Origin: Gammaproteobacteria bacterium
GTDB lineage: Bacteria > Pseudomonadota > Gammaproteobacteria > Competibacterales > Competibacteraceae
DNA length: 64,000 nucleotides
Assembly (NCBI GenBank): GCA_024235095.1
Contig: JACKNC010000002.1
Span: 682,001 to 746,000, forward strand
Direction of reading: 5' to 3'
Part shown: positions 24,246 through 37,284 of the stretch, piece after piece
Layout: every line of letters begins with the position of its first letter
Numbering within the stretch: the stretch's first letter is position 1
Translations under genes and position numbers: made by a program
The notes under the pieces: generated by a model
What the model was told of the DNA's origin: nothing
Seen by the model: the letters and a program-made list of their open reading frames with translations, nothing else
Database searches by the model: none

Positions 24246-26000
24246 ATGCCTTTTTCACTGCATGGCATCGGAGTTTCGCGGGGATACGCGATTGGCAGGA
24301 CCTATCTATTGCAACGCAATCAGCCGGAAATTACCGAGTACACGATTCCCGACAATATTGTCGAAGACGAAGTTCAGCGTTTTCTGAACAGCCTGGAAAT
24401 CGCCCGGCGACAATTACAGGATATCCGGATGCGGGTTCCGCCGACGGCGCCGGGAGATGCTGCCGCTTTTATTGACGCGCATCTGTTGATGTTGCAGGAC
24501 GCAATGTTTACTGAAGCGCCGATTCATTTGATTCGCGACCGTCATTGCAATGCCGAGTGGGCGCTCAAAATCCAGCGGGATTTGCTGATCGAAATCTTCG
24601 AGCAAATGGATGATCCCTATCTACGCACCCGCAAGGATGATATCGATCATGTCGTGCGACGCGTGCAGCGTGTTCTGGTCACCGAAGATCCAGCTTATCT
24701 GAGCGATCCTGATTATGCGGATCTGGCGTCGAGTCGGCTTGAAGGTCGGGTCATCGTCGCTGACGACATGACCCCGGCGGACACCATCCTGATGCAACAT
24801 CAAGGCGTGCAGGCTTTTGTGACCGAGTATGGCGGCCCCTTGTCCCATACCGCCATTCTGGCGCGCAGCCTCGGTATTCCCGCGGTGGTGGGCGTGCGTA
24901 ATGCCCGAGGCTATCTGGGGCATGACGAACCGGTGATTGTGGATGGCCGCCAAGGCGTGATCCTGATCGGACTGGATGAGCGGATTTTACGTTACTATCG
25001 CCATAAACAACGGGAAGAACGCCGGCAACAGCGTGAATTGAGCAAACTGAAGGGGAAGCCTGCGATTACCCGTGACGAAGTAACGATCGGTTTGTACGCG
25101 AATATTGAATTGCCCGAGGATGCGACTGCAGTGCGGGATGTGATGGCGGACGGCGTCGGTTTATATCGGACAGAGTTTTTATTCATGAACCGCGCAGATG
25201 CGCCTGACGAGGAAGAACATCTGGCGTCGTATCTGCATGTGATCAAGACCCTGGAAGGTAGTCCAATCACCATTCGCACCGCTGACCTCGGGGCTGATAA
25301 ACAGGTGGATGGAGGGCGCGGCGGACCGGTGACGACCAATCCAGCCCTGGGCTTGCGGGCGATCCGCATGTGCTTGAAAGATTTAGGGATGTTTCGCCCG
25401 CAGTTGCGCGCTATCCTGCGCGCCTCCGCCCATGGGCCGGTGCGGATGATGATTCCCATGCTCTCCAATATTCACGAGGTTTTTCAAGTCTTGCGGTTGG
25501 TAGACGAGACCAAGCAGGAATTGCGGGAGCGCGGCTTGGCTTTCGATGAACGCTTGCCGATTGGCGGAATGATCGAGGTGCCGGCGGCGGCGGTGTGCGC
25601 CGCTCAGTTTGCCCGCTACATGGATTTTCTGTCCATCGGCACTAACGATCTGATTCAGTACACGCTGGCAATTGACCGGGTCGATGATGAGGTGAACTAT
25701 CTGTTTGACCCTCTGCATCCAGCAGTCCTGACGCTCATTCATCACACCATTCGCTCTGGTCAGAAGGTTGGCATCCCAGTCAGCCTGTGCGGGGAGATGG
25801 CGGGTGATTCCCGGTACGCCCGGTTGCTGTTGGGCCTGGGTTTAACTGAATTCAGTATGCATCCCACCGGTTTGCTGGAGATCAAGAAGGTCATCCAGGA
25901 TAGCCATGTCGGCGAATTGAAGGAAATCGCGCGCCGCCTGTTGCGGACTACAGACATTGAAAAGTATGCTGAGATATTAAAGGACATTGCGCAGAATTAG
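24246..26000 (+). CDS. Phosphoenolpyruvate-protein phosphotransferase (enzyme I)
   Basis: Takes phosphate from PEP and passes it to HPr. Length 584 residues, equal to sugar-type EI; there is no N-terminal GAF domain as in E. coli PtsP. Motifs: active-site GGPLSHTAILARSLGIPAVVG near residue 196, DGVGLYRTEFLFMNR near 304, FLSIGTNDLIQYTLAIDR near 464 and SLCGEMAGD with the conserved cysteine near 511. Ten bases separate it from the HPr gene. With no sugar EIIBC in the window, the chain looks purely regulatory. Confidence 0.96.
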   Translation: MPFSLHGIGVSRGYAIGRTYLLQRNQPEITEYTIPDNIVEDEVQRFLNSLEIARRQLQDIRMRVPPTAPGDAAAFIDAHLLMLQDAMFTEAPIHLIRDRHCNAEWALKIQRDLLIEIFEQMDDPYLRTRKDDIDHVVRRVQRVLVTEDPAYLSDPDYADLASSRLEGRVIVADDMTPADTILMQHQGVQAFVTEYGGPLSHTAILARSLGIPAVVGVRNARGYLGHDEPVIVDGRQGVILIGLDERILRYYRHKQREERRQQRELSKLKGKPAITRDEVTIGLYANIELPEDATAVRDVMADGVGLYRTEFLFMNRADAPDEEEHLASYLHVIKTLEGSPITIRTADLGADKQVDGGRGGPVTTNPALGLRAIRMCLKDLGMFRPQLRAILRASAHGPVRMMIPMLSNIHEVFQVLRLVDETKQELRERGLAFDERLPIGGMIEVPAAAVCAAQFARYMDFLSIGTNDLIQYTLAIDRVDDEVNYLFDPLHPAVLTLIHHTIRSGQKVGIPVSLCGEMAGDSRYARLLLGLGLTEFSMHPTGLLEIKKVIQDSHVGELKEIARRLLRTTDIEKYAEILKDIAQN

Positions 26001-26058
26001 GCGACATCTATCCTTTCTGGTTCTTCAATGGTTCTTGTGAAATTGATGCTGCAATCGG

Positions 26059-26127
26059 TAGGTCGGGTACAGGACGTGCCCGACATGCGCGCTCCTGTCG
26101 GGCAACGCGATGCTTATGCCCGACCTA
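26059..26127. repeat. TAGGTCGGGC-type palindromic element, copy 2
   Basis: Sixty-nine-base imperfect palindrome from TAGGTCGGGT to GCCCGACCTA, the reverse complement of the element at 12119-12188. It lies between the convergent EI and M16 peptidase genes. The rest of the 231-base gap holds nothing I can assign. Confidence 0.8.
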
Positions 26128-26231
26128 CGGCGTGGGTTCCACAAGAATCCTCGAAGAGCCTCCTTTCTTTCCCTTTGCAGACTTCTTTGTCAATCGTAAC
26201 CGATGCTACAAGTCATATTTTTTATTTTAAA

Positions 26232-27614
26232 TCATTGAACTACATGATCCATCGCCGTACCGGGCATGGCTGGGCGACGCTCCTCAAGCGGTAACGGATC
26301 CAACACCGCCACAGTCAGCTGGTCATCGGTGAGGTATTTACGGGCGACTTCGCGCACTTGTTCCGGGGTGACGGTCTGGATGTGTTGTACATAGTCATCG
26401 AGCTTCCGCCAGCCCAATCCGACCGTTTCGAGAATGCCCAGCCGCATTCCCTGATAGAACAGCGAATCCTGCTGATAAACATCAGCGGCAATCACTTGGG
26501 CCACTACGCGCGACAACTCCTCCGGACTGATTAGCGCCTCGCGCAGTTTGGCGACTTCAGCTCGCAACGCTTGTTCCAGTTCTGCGCTGCCGTGTTCCGG
26601 CCCGGGATTGCCGGCCAACACAAACAACCCTTCCAGACGGTCAGTCGGACTGTAGCCTGTTCCGGCGGCGGCGGCGACTTGGGAGCCGCGAATCAGGTTG
26701 CGGCTGATTCGTCCGCTGTTGCCGCCATCGAGAATGCCGTCGAGGACATCCAGCGCGTAAGGTTCCCATTCCTCGGTAGCAGTTTTCAACGTCGGAGCCT
26801 TGTAACCCATAATCACATAGGGGACTTCAGCCGGGGTTTTGACGGTGATGCGCCGCTCGCCCAATTGCGGGATTTCCGCCGCCGGTTTGGGGGGCTGCAA
26901 ATCGCCAGGCGGCAGCGGACCAAAGTGTTTTTCCGCCAGTTCGCGGACCTTGATCGGGTCTACGTCACCGACCACGATCAGCGTGGCGTTGTTCGGCGCA
27001 TACCACTGCTGATACCAGCGCTTGAGATCATCGGGACTGATCGACTGAATATCCTGCATCCAGCCGATGATCGGGTTGCGGTAGGGACTGGTCACGTAAG
27101 CAGCAGCTTGAAAACGTTCGTGGGTCAGCGCCTCCGGCTGGTCCTCAGTGCGTAAACGCCGCTCTTCGGCAACGACATGAGCCTCCTTGGCGATATCCTC
27201 CGGTTTCAGCAGTAGGTGACGCATGCGGTCGGCTTCGAGGCGAAAGCTGAGTTCCAGTCTTTCCTTTTCCAGGGTCTGGAAATAGGCGGTATAGTCGCGG
27301 CTGGTAAAGGCGTTTTCGTCCCCGCCATTCGCAGCGATCAGGCGGGAAAATTCGCCGCCGGGCGCGTCGGGCGTACCCTTAAACATCAGATGTTCCAACA
27401 GATGCGAGATGCCGGTCAAACTGCTCGGTTCGTAACTGGAGCCGACCTTGTACCAGACCTGCGAAACAACGACCGGTGCGCGATGGTCCTCGCGGACCAG
27501 CACTTTCATACCGTTGTTCAGGGTGAATTCGTGAACCGGATTGGCGGCAACGGCCACCGTTGGACTAGCGACGGCGCACCAGAACGCGAGAGCGGCAAGG
27601 CGGTTTGTGAGCAT
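26232..27614 (-). CDS. M16 family zinc peptidase (secreted)
   Basis: Pitrilysin-type peptidase. I place the start at ATG 27614, where CACGGAG forms a ribosome-binding site, giving 460 residues with a signal peptide (NRLAALAFWCAVASPTVAVAA). The inverted zinc motif HLLEH appears in GISHLLEHLMFKGT and the third ligand region in AHVVAEERR. The second half is the paired inactive domain (TYLLAG-like region, YQGMRLGILETVGLG). Such genes usually sit next to a second, non-catalytic M16 gene; none is present here. Substrate unknown. Confidence 0.9.
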   Translation of the reverse strand: MLTNRLAALAFWCAVASPTVAVAANPVHEFTLNNGMKVLVREDHRAPVVVSQVWYKVGSSYEPSSLTGISHLLEHLMFKGTPDAPGGEFSRLIAANGGDENAFTSRDYTAYFQTLEKERLELSFRLEADRMRHLLLKPEDIAKEAHVVAEERRLRTEDQPEALTHERFQAAAYVTSPYRNPIIGWMQDIQSISPDDLKRWYQQWYAPNNATLIVVGDVDPIKVRELAEKHFGPLPPGDLQPPKPAAEIPQLGERRITVKTPAEVPYVIMGYKAPTLKTATEEWEPYALDVLDGILDGGNSGRISRNLIRGSQVAAAAGTGYSPTDRLEGLFVLAGNPGPEHGSAELEQALRAEVAKLREALISPEELSRVVAQVIAADVYQQDSLFYQGMRLGILETVGLGWRKLDDYVQHIQTVTPEQVREVARKYLTDDQLTVAVLDPLPLEERRPAMPGTAMDHVVQ

Positions 27615-27931
27615 GAGAGTCTCCGTGAATGAAGTCGGCTCTAAAGAAAATGTCCAGCCTTTTGGCAAACAATACGGTTAAGGGTTCAGGCGCGAGGGCG
27701 CAGCGAAAATCCGACCGTAATCCGTATGGTCGACAGGATAATCATAGATGCTGCGCTGATGCGCTATTTGGTGGCGTCATTTACAGATTACGTTGATGCG
27801 ACAGTTTTTGGCGATTTGAGGTTCGTAATGAAACCTTGTTTTTCAACCGATTGGATTTTTTCGAAAAAAGTGGCGTATGTAATGATGATATTTGTTAGCC
27901 AATAAATTTTGGTCCGACATTCCGCATCTTC
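27615..27931. other. 317-base gap between M16 peptidase and histidine kinase genes
   Basis: AT-rich spacer holding the M16 promoter region on the minus strand and the 3' flank of the kinase gene. A palindrome TTTTTTCGAAAAAA is at 27856-27869. No gene or clear terminator seen. Confidence 0.6.
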
Positions 27932-30847
<2,916 letters not shown>

Positions 30848-30859
30848 ACGTCATGACCT

Positions 30860-31420
30860 TCAATTGCCTTCATCTACGATGATCGCCAATTTGAGCAGCT
30901 GGGAGCTGAGCTTGAGACCCGCGTGGCGCATAGCGGCCAGATTGACGATAAAGTGAATCCGCTGCTCCACTTCCACCAGACCAATGATGCCGCCCGCCTG
31001 AGCAAAATCTTCGATGTCGCTGACCGTCAACACCGGACGCTTGCCGAACGTCGCGAGCAGATTTTTCAAGCGTGGTTGCTGGGAACGGCTGATAAAGACA
31101 ATATGGCAACCCGACCCATCTGAATGGGACGGTAATGCTTGCACGCTGACCGCATGACTCCCCACCGTCTTGCCGCGCAGGCTGGCCAACGCATCGCCAA
31201 AGGGATTGTCGTTGATGATACAGATATGCAGTGGCGCATCATCTCCTGTGAAGGCGCTCGGCGGCCATTCCACGAATTTGGCGAAGTTATACAGGTAGGC
31301 CGCCTTGATCGCATATTCGTCCGCCGCCAGGGCAGACGCCGCCAACGGCAGCCAGGCGATGGCCAGCAACAGGGTTTGCAGCGCCGCCAGAATGCTAATC
31401 CGCCCTGCTAGAACGACCAT
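30860..31420 (-). CDS. YfiR-family periplasmic protein (DUF4154)
   Basis: Secreted protein of 186 residues with an N-terminal signal peptide (ILAALQTLLLAIAWLPLAASALA). The mature part starts EYAIKAAYLYNFAKFVEWP, the hallmark of the YfiR/DUF4154 family, and continues ICIINDNPFGDAL, FISRSQ, VLTVSDIEDFAQAGGIIGLV and IHFIVNLAAMRHAGLKLSSQLLKLA. In Pseudomonas and E. coli, YfiR binds the periplasmic domain of the CHASE8 diguanylate cyclase YfiN and inhibits it. Here the neighbour with a CHASE8-like sensor is a hybrid histidine kinase, so control of that kinase is the natural inference. The start overlaps the upstream TonB receptor stop by 13 bases. Confidence 0.92.
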   Translation of the reverse strand: MVVLAGRISILAALQTLLLAIAWLPLAASALAADEYAIKAAYLYNFAKFVEWPPSAFTGDDAPLHICIINDNPFGDALASLRGKTVGSHAVSVQALPSHSDGSGCHIVFISRSQQPRLKNLLATFGKRPVLTVSDIEDFAQAGGIIGLVEVEQRIHFIVNLAAMRHAGLKLSSQLLKLAIIVDEGN

Positions 31421-33426
31421 TTGATCTGGCCATAAACGCTGCGTTCGACCTCGACCGGGTAGGAAAATACTTCCTGGACAAATTCCAGGTGCTGATTATC
31501 CAGCAGATTGGCGCCGACCAGGGACAGTTCCCACCCAGGCTGAGGACGCCAGCCCAGACGCAAGGTCAGATTGAGAGAGGGATCGACCGAAACCGCGCCT
31601 AGTGGCGATATCGTCGGCACCGAACCCAGTTTGCTGGTATAGAGCAACCAAGCGTCCAGCTCCAGATCATCGCGAAGATCCCAGGAAGAGCGCAGCGACG
31701 CCTGGTTCAATGGACTCCATTGCCGCTCTTCGGGGCGTGACCAGAGATAGGTGTAGGTCATTTGCAACCGCCAGTGTTTCAGCGGGCGCCAGTCAGCGGC
31801 GACCTCGAACCCATAATTATCGTCATTGAACAGGTTGCGGAAATGGAGCGGCAGTACCAGATGCGGCGGCAATGGCTCTAGTTCGGGAAATGGCGCTCCC
31901 TGAACAGTGGCGAACAATTCGTCATAATCATTGTAAAAGGCCGTGACATCCAGCGAGAAATCCTGACCCCGCCAGGTGCGATAGCCGAGTTCGTAAGCAG
32001 TCAGCTTCTCTGAGTCAAAACCCTGATCGCCCAGTGTCGCGATCAGACCCGGCAGGCTGCCGGTAATTTCCGGCGGCAGCGTCATGGCATTAATCCGGGC
32101 GTCTTCTTCAACCCGCGACGGGGTGCGCACCGCCCGCGATACCGCGGCCCAAACCCGCTGGCGATCATCGGGTTTCCATAACAAGCGGATGCTGGGCTGG
32201 AATTCCCAACCGGTGTAGTCGTTGTGCTCCATTCGAGCACCCAACGTCAATAACCAGCGCTCGGTCACGGCAATCTGATCCTGGGCGAACAGGCTGAACA
32301 GTTCACTAGTCTGGCTCGAAGGCGTCAGCGTAATCAGCATGGAAGGATCAAAGCGGTCGTGATAGCGGCGGTAGTTCAGCCCCCACACCAGCTTCTGCTT
32401 TTCGCTCCACTGGAAATTGTGCTGGAAATCCACGTCGAAGGTATCCAGCCGGAAGGGGGCCAGCAAGGCGTCATGGTCTTCATACTGGTAATACGCCTGC
32501 AAGTTGATCCGCTCACGCTCTGAGTAGCGGCGTTCCCAGGTGGTTTGTAAGCTTCCACCATGTGCGTGAGTCGAGTCCAGCCGGCGCTCGGCATAGGGCG
32601 GCGTCAGGATGGGAACCACCACGTTTTCATCGAAGTCGCCGTCATAAATATCGCCCATAACGCTTACCGAATCGCGGCCTGTCGGTTGCCAGTCCAGGCG
32701 GAACCCGCCGCGCTGGAGGGTCCAGTCATCGCCGGCATCCCTCCCTTCGGGGTCGACAAAACCATCGCGGCGCGCCTGGCGGCCATAAAGCCGATACTGG
32801 GCGTTTCCCCCCCATTGGCCGCCATAGCGGGCATCGATGATGGAACGCTCCTCATTTCCGGCAGTAACGCTGACCACACCGCCTTGAGTAGCGCGGGCCG
32901 GTTTGTTGATGATATTGATCACCCCGTTGACTGCATTGGCGCCCCACAAACTGCCGCCGGGACCGCGAATGACCTCGATGCGGTCGATATCACCCAGCGG
33001 TAAATCCTGAATTTCCCAATACACGCCGGAAAAGGCCGGCGTATAAATGGAGCGGCCATCGATCATCACCAGCAGTTTGTTAGCGAAGCGCCCATTGAAG
33101 CCACGAATGCTGATCGCCCAGCGATTGGCGTCAATGCGGGCGACCTCCATGCCGGGCGCTAGACGCAACGCTTCGGCCAAGGTAGTGACGCCAGAGCGAC
33201 GGATGTCCTCATTCGTAATGACGAAAACCGCGGCGGCGCTATCGGCCCAGGGTTGATATTGCTTGGCGGCAGAGATGACATTGACTTGCATTAACTCTTC
33301 AATGTCCAGCTCGGTCAGATCCGGCGCGGCGGCAGCGACTGGATGTGGCAAACTGCTTAATGCCAGTCCAGTGGCCAAGATCAGCGCGCCCCAGGTTTTG
33401 TTGTCAAAAGCGAGTTTCCGCATCAT
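31408..33426 (-). CDS. TonB-dependent receptor (second of tandem pair)
   Basis: Outer-membrane receptor of 672 residues from ATG 33426, where AGGGTATCGA provides a ribosome-binding site. After a signal peptide it has the conserved N-terminal segment DLTELDIEELMQVNVISAAK and a plug domain (VFVITNEDIRRSG, LRLAPGMEVARID, SIRGFNGRFANKLLVMIDG, IEVIRGPGGSLWGANAVNGV). The 22-strand-type barrel ends in a terminal phenylalanine (GQIKWSF), as outer-membrane proteins do. It begins eight bases after the stop of the first receptor and resembles it closely, so the two are tandem paralogues. Ligand unknown. Confidence 0.93.
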   Translation of the reverse strand: MMRKLAFDNKTWGALILATGLALSSLPHPVAAAAPDLTELDIEELMQVNVISAAKQYQPWADSAAAVFVITNEDIRRSGVTTLAEALRLAPGMEVARIDANRWAISIRGFNGRFANKLLVMIDGRSIYTPAFSGVYWEIQDLPLGDIDRIEVIRGPGGSLWGANAVNGVINIINKPARATQGGVVSVTAGNEERSIIDARYGGQWGGNAQYRLYGRQARRDGFVDPEGRDAGDDWTLQRGGFRLDWQPTGRDSVSVMGDIYDGDFDENVVVPILTPPYAERRLDSTHAHGGSLQTTWERRYSERERINLQAYYQYEDHDALLAPFRLDTFDVDFQHNFQWSEKQKLVWGLNYRRYHDRFDPSMLITLTPSSQTSELFSLFAQDQIAVTERWLLTLGARMEHNDYTGWEFQPSIRLLWKPDDRQRVWAAVSRAVRTPSRVEEDARINAMTLPPEITGSLPGLIATLGDQGFDSEKLTAYELGYRTWRGQDFSLDVTAFYNDYDELFATVQGAPFPELEPLPPHLVLPLHFRNLFNDDNYGFEVAADWRPLKHWRLQMTYTYLWSRPEERQWSPLNQASLRSSWDLRDDLELDAWLLYTSKLGSVPTISPLGAVSVDPSLNLTLRLGWRPQPGWELSLVGANLLDNQHLEFVQEVFSYPVEVERSVYGQIKWSF

Positions 33427-33434
33427 TCGATACC

Positions 33435-35468
33435 CTAAAACCGCCAATCCAGTCTGACGTAAACGCCGCGCTCCACTTCCGTGCTTGCGGAATTTGTGAA
33501 AGCCGAACCATATTCCAGATGGGGGCTGTCGAGCAGATTCTGTCCCACAATCGCCAGTTCTACATCCTTATACGGCTTCCAGCCCAGGCGGACGTCCAGC
33601 GTAGCGTAGCTGTCCACTGGCGGATCACGCAAAGCGCCGACCGAGCGAAACCACAGGTCAAATTCCAGGCGATCGCTCAAATCCAGGGTGGAGAACAGGG
33701 AGAACTGCTGCCGGGGACTGGAGCCTTCGGCGGCGCTCAGACTCAACACATCAATGCTGCCGTCATCCAGCCGCAAATTCGCCTGAAAATAAGTATAGGC
33801 GGCGCGCAACCGCCATTTTTCCAGCGGACGCCAATCCGTCGCCAACTCCAGTCCATAGGTATGGCCGCTCATCTGATTCACAAAGGTCAGCGGCAAGACC
33901 AGATGCGACGGCGGGGCGACTTCGAAGTAGGGCTGATCCTCGCGCACGGTGCGCAGGTCATCATAGACATTAAAGAATCCTGCCAGGTCCAGGGAAAAGC
34001 GGGGATGGGGATTAAATCGATACCCCAATTCGTAAGCGATCAGGCTTTCCGACAGAATCGCCGGATTGCCATTGACCGTCACCAGAACAGGAAAAGGTTG
34101 TGGATTTGCCGGGGTGTTAGGCGGAATCACCGACAAATCGTTGTAAAGATCCGCATCGGCCCGCGATGGCGTCCGCACGGCTCGCGAAATAGCGCCCCAA
34201 ATCGTGTGTCGATCATCCGGCGTCCAAGCCAGGCGCGCGTTCGGCTGGATTTCAAAGCCTGTGTAATCATTGTGTTCAAACCGAGCGCCCAGGGTGAGGA
34301 ATAATTGCTCCTCCAGCTTGATCTCGTCGTGAATGAAGGCGCTGAACAGGTTCAAATCCCGATGATCGGGAATGAGCCCCACGTAGGGTGAATTGCGGAT
34401 GCGATCCTGGGTGAAGCGGTAGCCCAGTCCCCAGATGATGTCCTGGTCCTCGCTCCAGGCCAACCGGTGTTGCAGATCGAAATCAAAGGTATCCTGCGTC
34501 TGCCTACCTGTCGCCTCATCGCGCTCCATTCGGTCGTAATAAATCTGCGCCTCCAGTTCTGATGTGGCCGAAAAGGCATGTCGCCAGCGCGCCTGCAGGT
34601 TGCCGCCGGAAAAATCGGCCTGTTCGGCAAAGGTCGTGGTATAGGGCGGCGTCAAGGTGCTGAACGTGAGTGTTTGGTCGGCGTCGCCTTGATAAATATC
34701 GCCCTGCACGGTGATCGCATCCTGGTTCGACAGCGCGCCGTCAAGGCGAAAACCGGCCTGGGTGGATTGACTATCGTCCGGAGTGTCGCGCCCGGTGGGA
34801 TCAACTTGGCCATCGCGTCGCCACGATTTGACGTAGGCGCGGGCCTGGAAGTCCTCGCCCCATTGCGCGCCGTAGCGCACTGCCCCAAAGCCGCGTTCTT
34901 CTGTTCCGCCGCCGACGGTCAATAAACCGCCCTGCGTGTCTTTGGCGCTTTTAGTGATGATATTGATGACGCCATTGACGGCGTTTGATCCCCACAGAGC
35001 CGCGCCGGGGCCGCGAATCACTTCAATCCGGTCAATGTCTTCCAGCAGCGTGTCCTGGACTTCCCAATACACGCCGGAGAACAGGGGCGTGTACACCGTG
35101 CGGCCGTCCATGAGCACCAGCATCTTGTTGGCAAGGCGGTTATTGAAGCCCCGGGACGTAATCGCCCACTGATTGGCGTTGATGCGCGCCACCTCCAGGC
35201 CAGGGGCCAGACGCAGAGCTTCGGCGATGCTCAGCGCCCCGGAACGGCGGATATCCTCGGCGGTGATCACGAATACCGCCGCCGCCGCCCGGGAAAGCCG
35301 CTGGGGTTTGCGGCTCACCGACGTCACCGTTTTTTGCATCAATTCTTCTAGACTCAGTTCCGTCAAGTCTTCCGGTTCATCCAGCACCAGCATCCTGCTG
35401 TAGGCACCGTTCGTGGCAACCATGCCCAATAAACTCAACCCCCATGCAAACCTGCGCAATGTTGGCAT
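33435..35468 (-). CDS. TonB-dependent receptor (first of tandem pair)
   Basis: Outer-membrane receptor of 677 residues; the start at ATG 35468 has an AGAGGG ribosome-binding site, while the frame extends to a TTG at 35483. Signal peptide, then DLTELSLEELMQKTVTSVSR, plug motifs VFVITAEDIRRSG, SRGFNNRLANKMLVLMDG and IEVIRGPGAALWGSNAVNGV, and a barrel ending RLDWRF. It is the first gene of the receptor-receptor-YfiR-kinase unit; the promoter should lie in the AT-rich sequence 35469-35518. No TonB/ExbBD genes are present in the window. Confidence 0.93.
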   Translation of the reverse strand: MPTLRRFAWGLSLLGMVATNGAYSRMLVLDEPEDLTELSLEELMQKTVTSVSRKPQRLSRAAAAVFVITAEDIRRSGALSIAEALRLAPGLEVARINANQWAITSRGFNNRLANKMLVLMDGRTVYTPLFSGVYWEVQDTLLEDIDRIEVIRGPGAALWGSNAVNGVINIITKSAKDTQGGLLTVGGGTEERGFGAVRYGAQWGEDFQARAYVKSWRRDGQVDPTGRDTPDDSQSTQAGFRLDGALSNQDAITVQGDIYQGDADQTLTFSTLTPPYTTTFAEQADFSGGNLQARWRHAFSATSELEAQIYYDRMERDEATGRQTQDTFDFDLQHRLAWSEDQDIIWGLGYRFTQDRIRNSPYVGLIPDHRDLNLFSAFIHDEIKLEEQLFLTLGARFEHNDYTGFEIQPNARLAWTPDDRHTIWGAISRAVRTPSRADADLYNDLSVIPPNTPANPQPFPVLVTVNGNPAILSESLIAYELGYRFNPHPRFSLDLAGFFNVYDDLRTVREDQPYFEVAPPSHLVLPLTFVNQMSGHTYGLELATDWRPLEKWRLRAAYTYFQANLRLDDGSIDVLSLSAAEGSSPRQQFSLFSTLDLSDRLEFDLWFRSVGALRDPPVDSYATLDVRLGWKPYKDVELAIVGQNLLDSPHLEYGSAFTNSASTEVERGVYVRLDWRF

Positions 35469-35518
35469 GATACCCTCTGACAAGATTTATATTTGTTATC
35501 AATTTCAGAAACTTTAAT

Positions 35519-35555
35519 AAAAAAAAGAACCCAGTGGGCATCCGCTTGCGGTTCC
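35519..35555 (-). terminator. Rho-independent terminator after msrP
   Basis: On the minus strand, GGAACC...GGGTTC forms a stem directly followed by eight T residues. It lies 35 bases after the msrP stop and just ahead of the TonB receptor operon, separating the two units. Confidence 0.65.
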
Positions 35556-35590
35556 CCGAAACAAGCATATCCAGGGAAAGAGTATAGTCT

Positions 35591-36505
<915 letters not shown>

Positions 36506-36569
36506 GGTGCGGCTCCGGGTGATAGACTTCCTGTTTGTGACCTGTTCAACCCTTGCGAGTTGCGTTTTC

Positions 36570-37172
36570 ATGACCCCACAACGAACCCGTCTGCTGCAAC
36601 GCCTCGGTAAGCCAATGGTCTTTAGCGCCAGCCTGTTGCCGCTTACCTGGCTGTTCTGGCTCGGCTGGAGCGGTCAATGGGGCGCAAACCCGGTGGAAAC
36701 ATTGACGCATTTCACGGGTGACTGGAGCCTGCGTTTCCTGCTGCTGACCTTGGCGGTGACGCCGTTGCGTCGCCTAGGCGGCTGGAATGGATTGCAGCGC
36801 TTCCGCCGAATGCTGGGATTGTTTGCCTTCTTTTATGTTTGCCTGCACTTCAGCGTTTATCTGATTTTCGATCATTTTTTCGATATTTCAGCCATCGTTG
36901 CCGATATTGCCAAACGGCCCTATATCACAGTCGGTTTTGCCGCTTTCCTGCTGTTGATTCCCCTGGCGGTCACTTCCACGAATAGGATGATTAAGCGGCT
37001 GGGCCGCAACTGGCAGCGACTGCACCGGCTGGTTTATGTGATCGGGATACTCGGCGTGCTGCATTACCTGTGGCTGGTCAAGGCAGATATCAGCGAACCG
37101 TTATTGTACGCTGGAATTCTCGCCGGGTTGCTGGGGTATCGGTTATGGTGGCGGCAAACCCATCGCGGTTAG
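36570..37172 (+). CDS. msrQ: Heme-binding membrane subunit MsrQ
   Basis: Quinol-linked cytochrome b-type membrane protein that feeds electrons to MsrP. From ATG 36570 it has 200 residues and about six hydrophobic helices. Conserved features are TGDWSLRFLLLTLAVTPLRR, YVCLHFSVYL (heme-ligand histidine) and WQRLHRLVYVIGILGVLHYLW with two further histidines. It diverges from msrP; the 64 bases between them must hold both promoters. Confidence 0.93.
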   Translation: MTPQRTRLLQRLGKPMVFSASLLPLTWLFWLGWSGQWGANPVETLTHFTGDWSLRFLLLTLAVTPLRRLGGWNGLQRFRRMLGLFAFFYVCLHFSVYLIFDHFFDISAIVADIAKRPYITVGFAAFLLLIPLAVTSTNRMIKRLGRNWQRLHRLVYVIGILGVLHYLWLVKADISEPLLYAGILAGLLGYRLWWRQTHRG

Positions 37173-37212
37173 CATTCGACCCGCGACAAGGTGATGTTGA
37201 TCAACAGCATTC

Positions 37213-37240
37213 CTTGAAATCCCGCGATTCGTCCGCATAT
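37213..37240 (+). promoter_or_regulatory. Sigma-32-like heat-shock promoter of htpG
   Basis: CTTGAAA, a 13-base spacer, then CCGCATAT. This matches the E. coli RpoH consensus CTTGAAA-N11-16-CCCCATNT at all -35 positions and all but one -10 position. Transcription would start about 38 bases before the htpG ATG. Confidence 0.75.
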
Positions 37241-37284
37241 CTGCTCCTGGCCTATAAACATTACGACTCAGGAGACCGTCCCCC

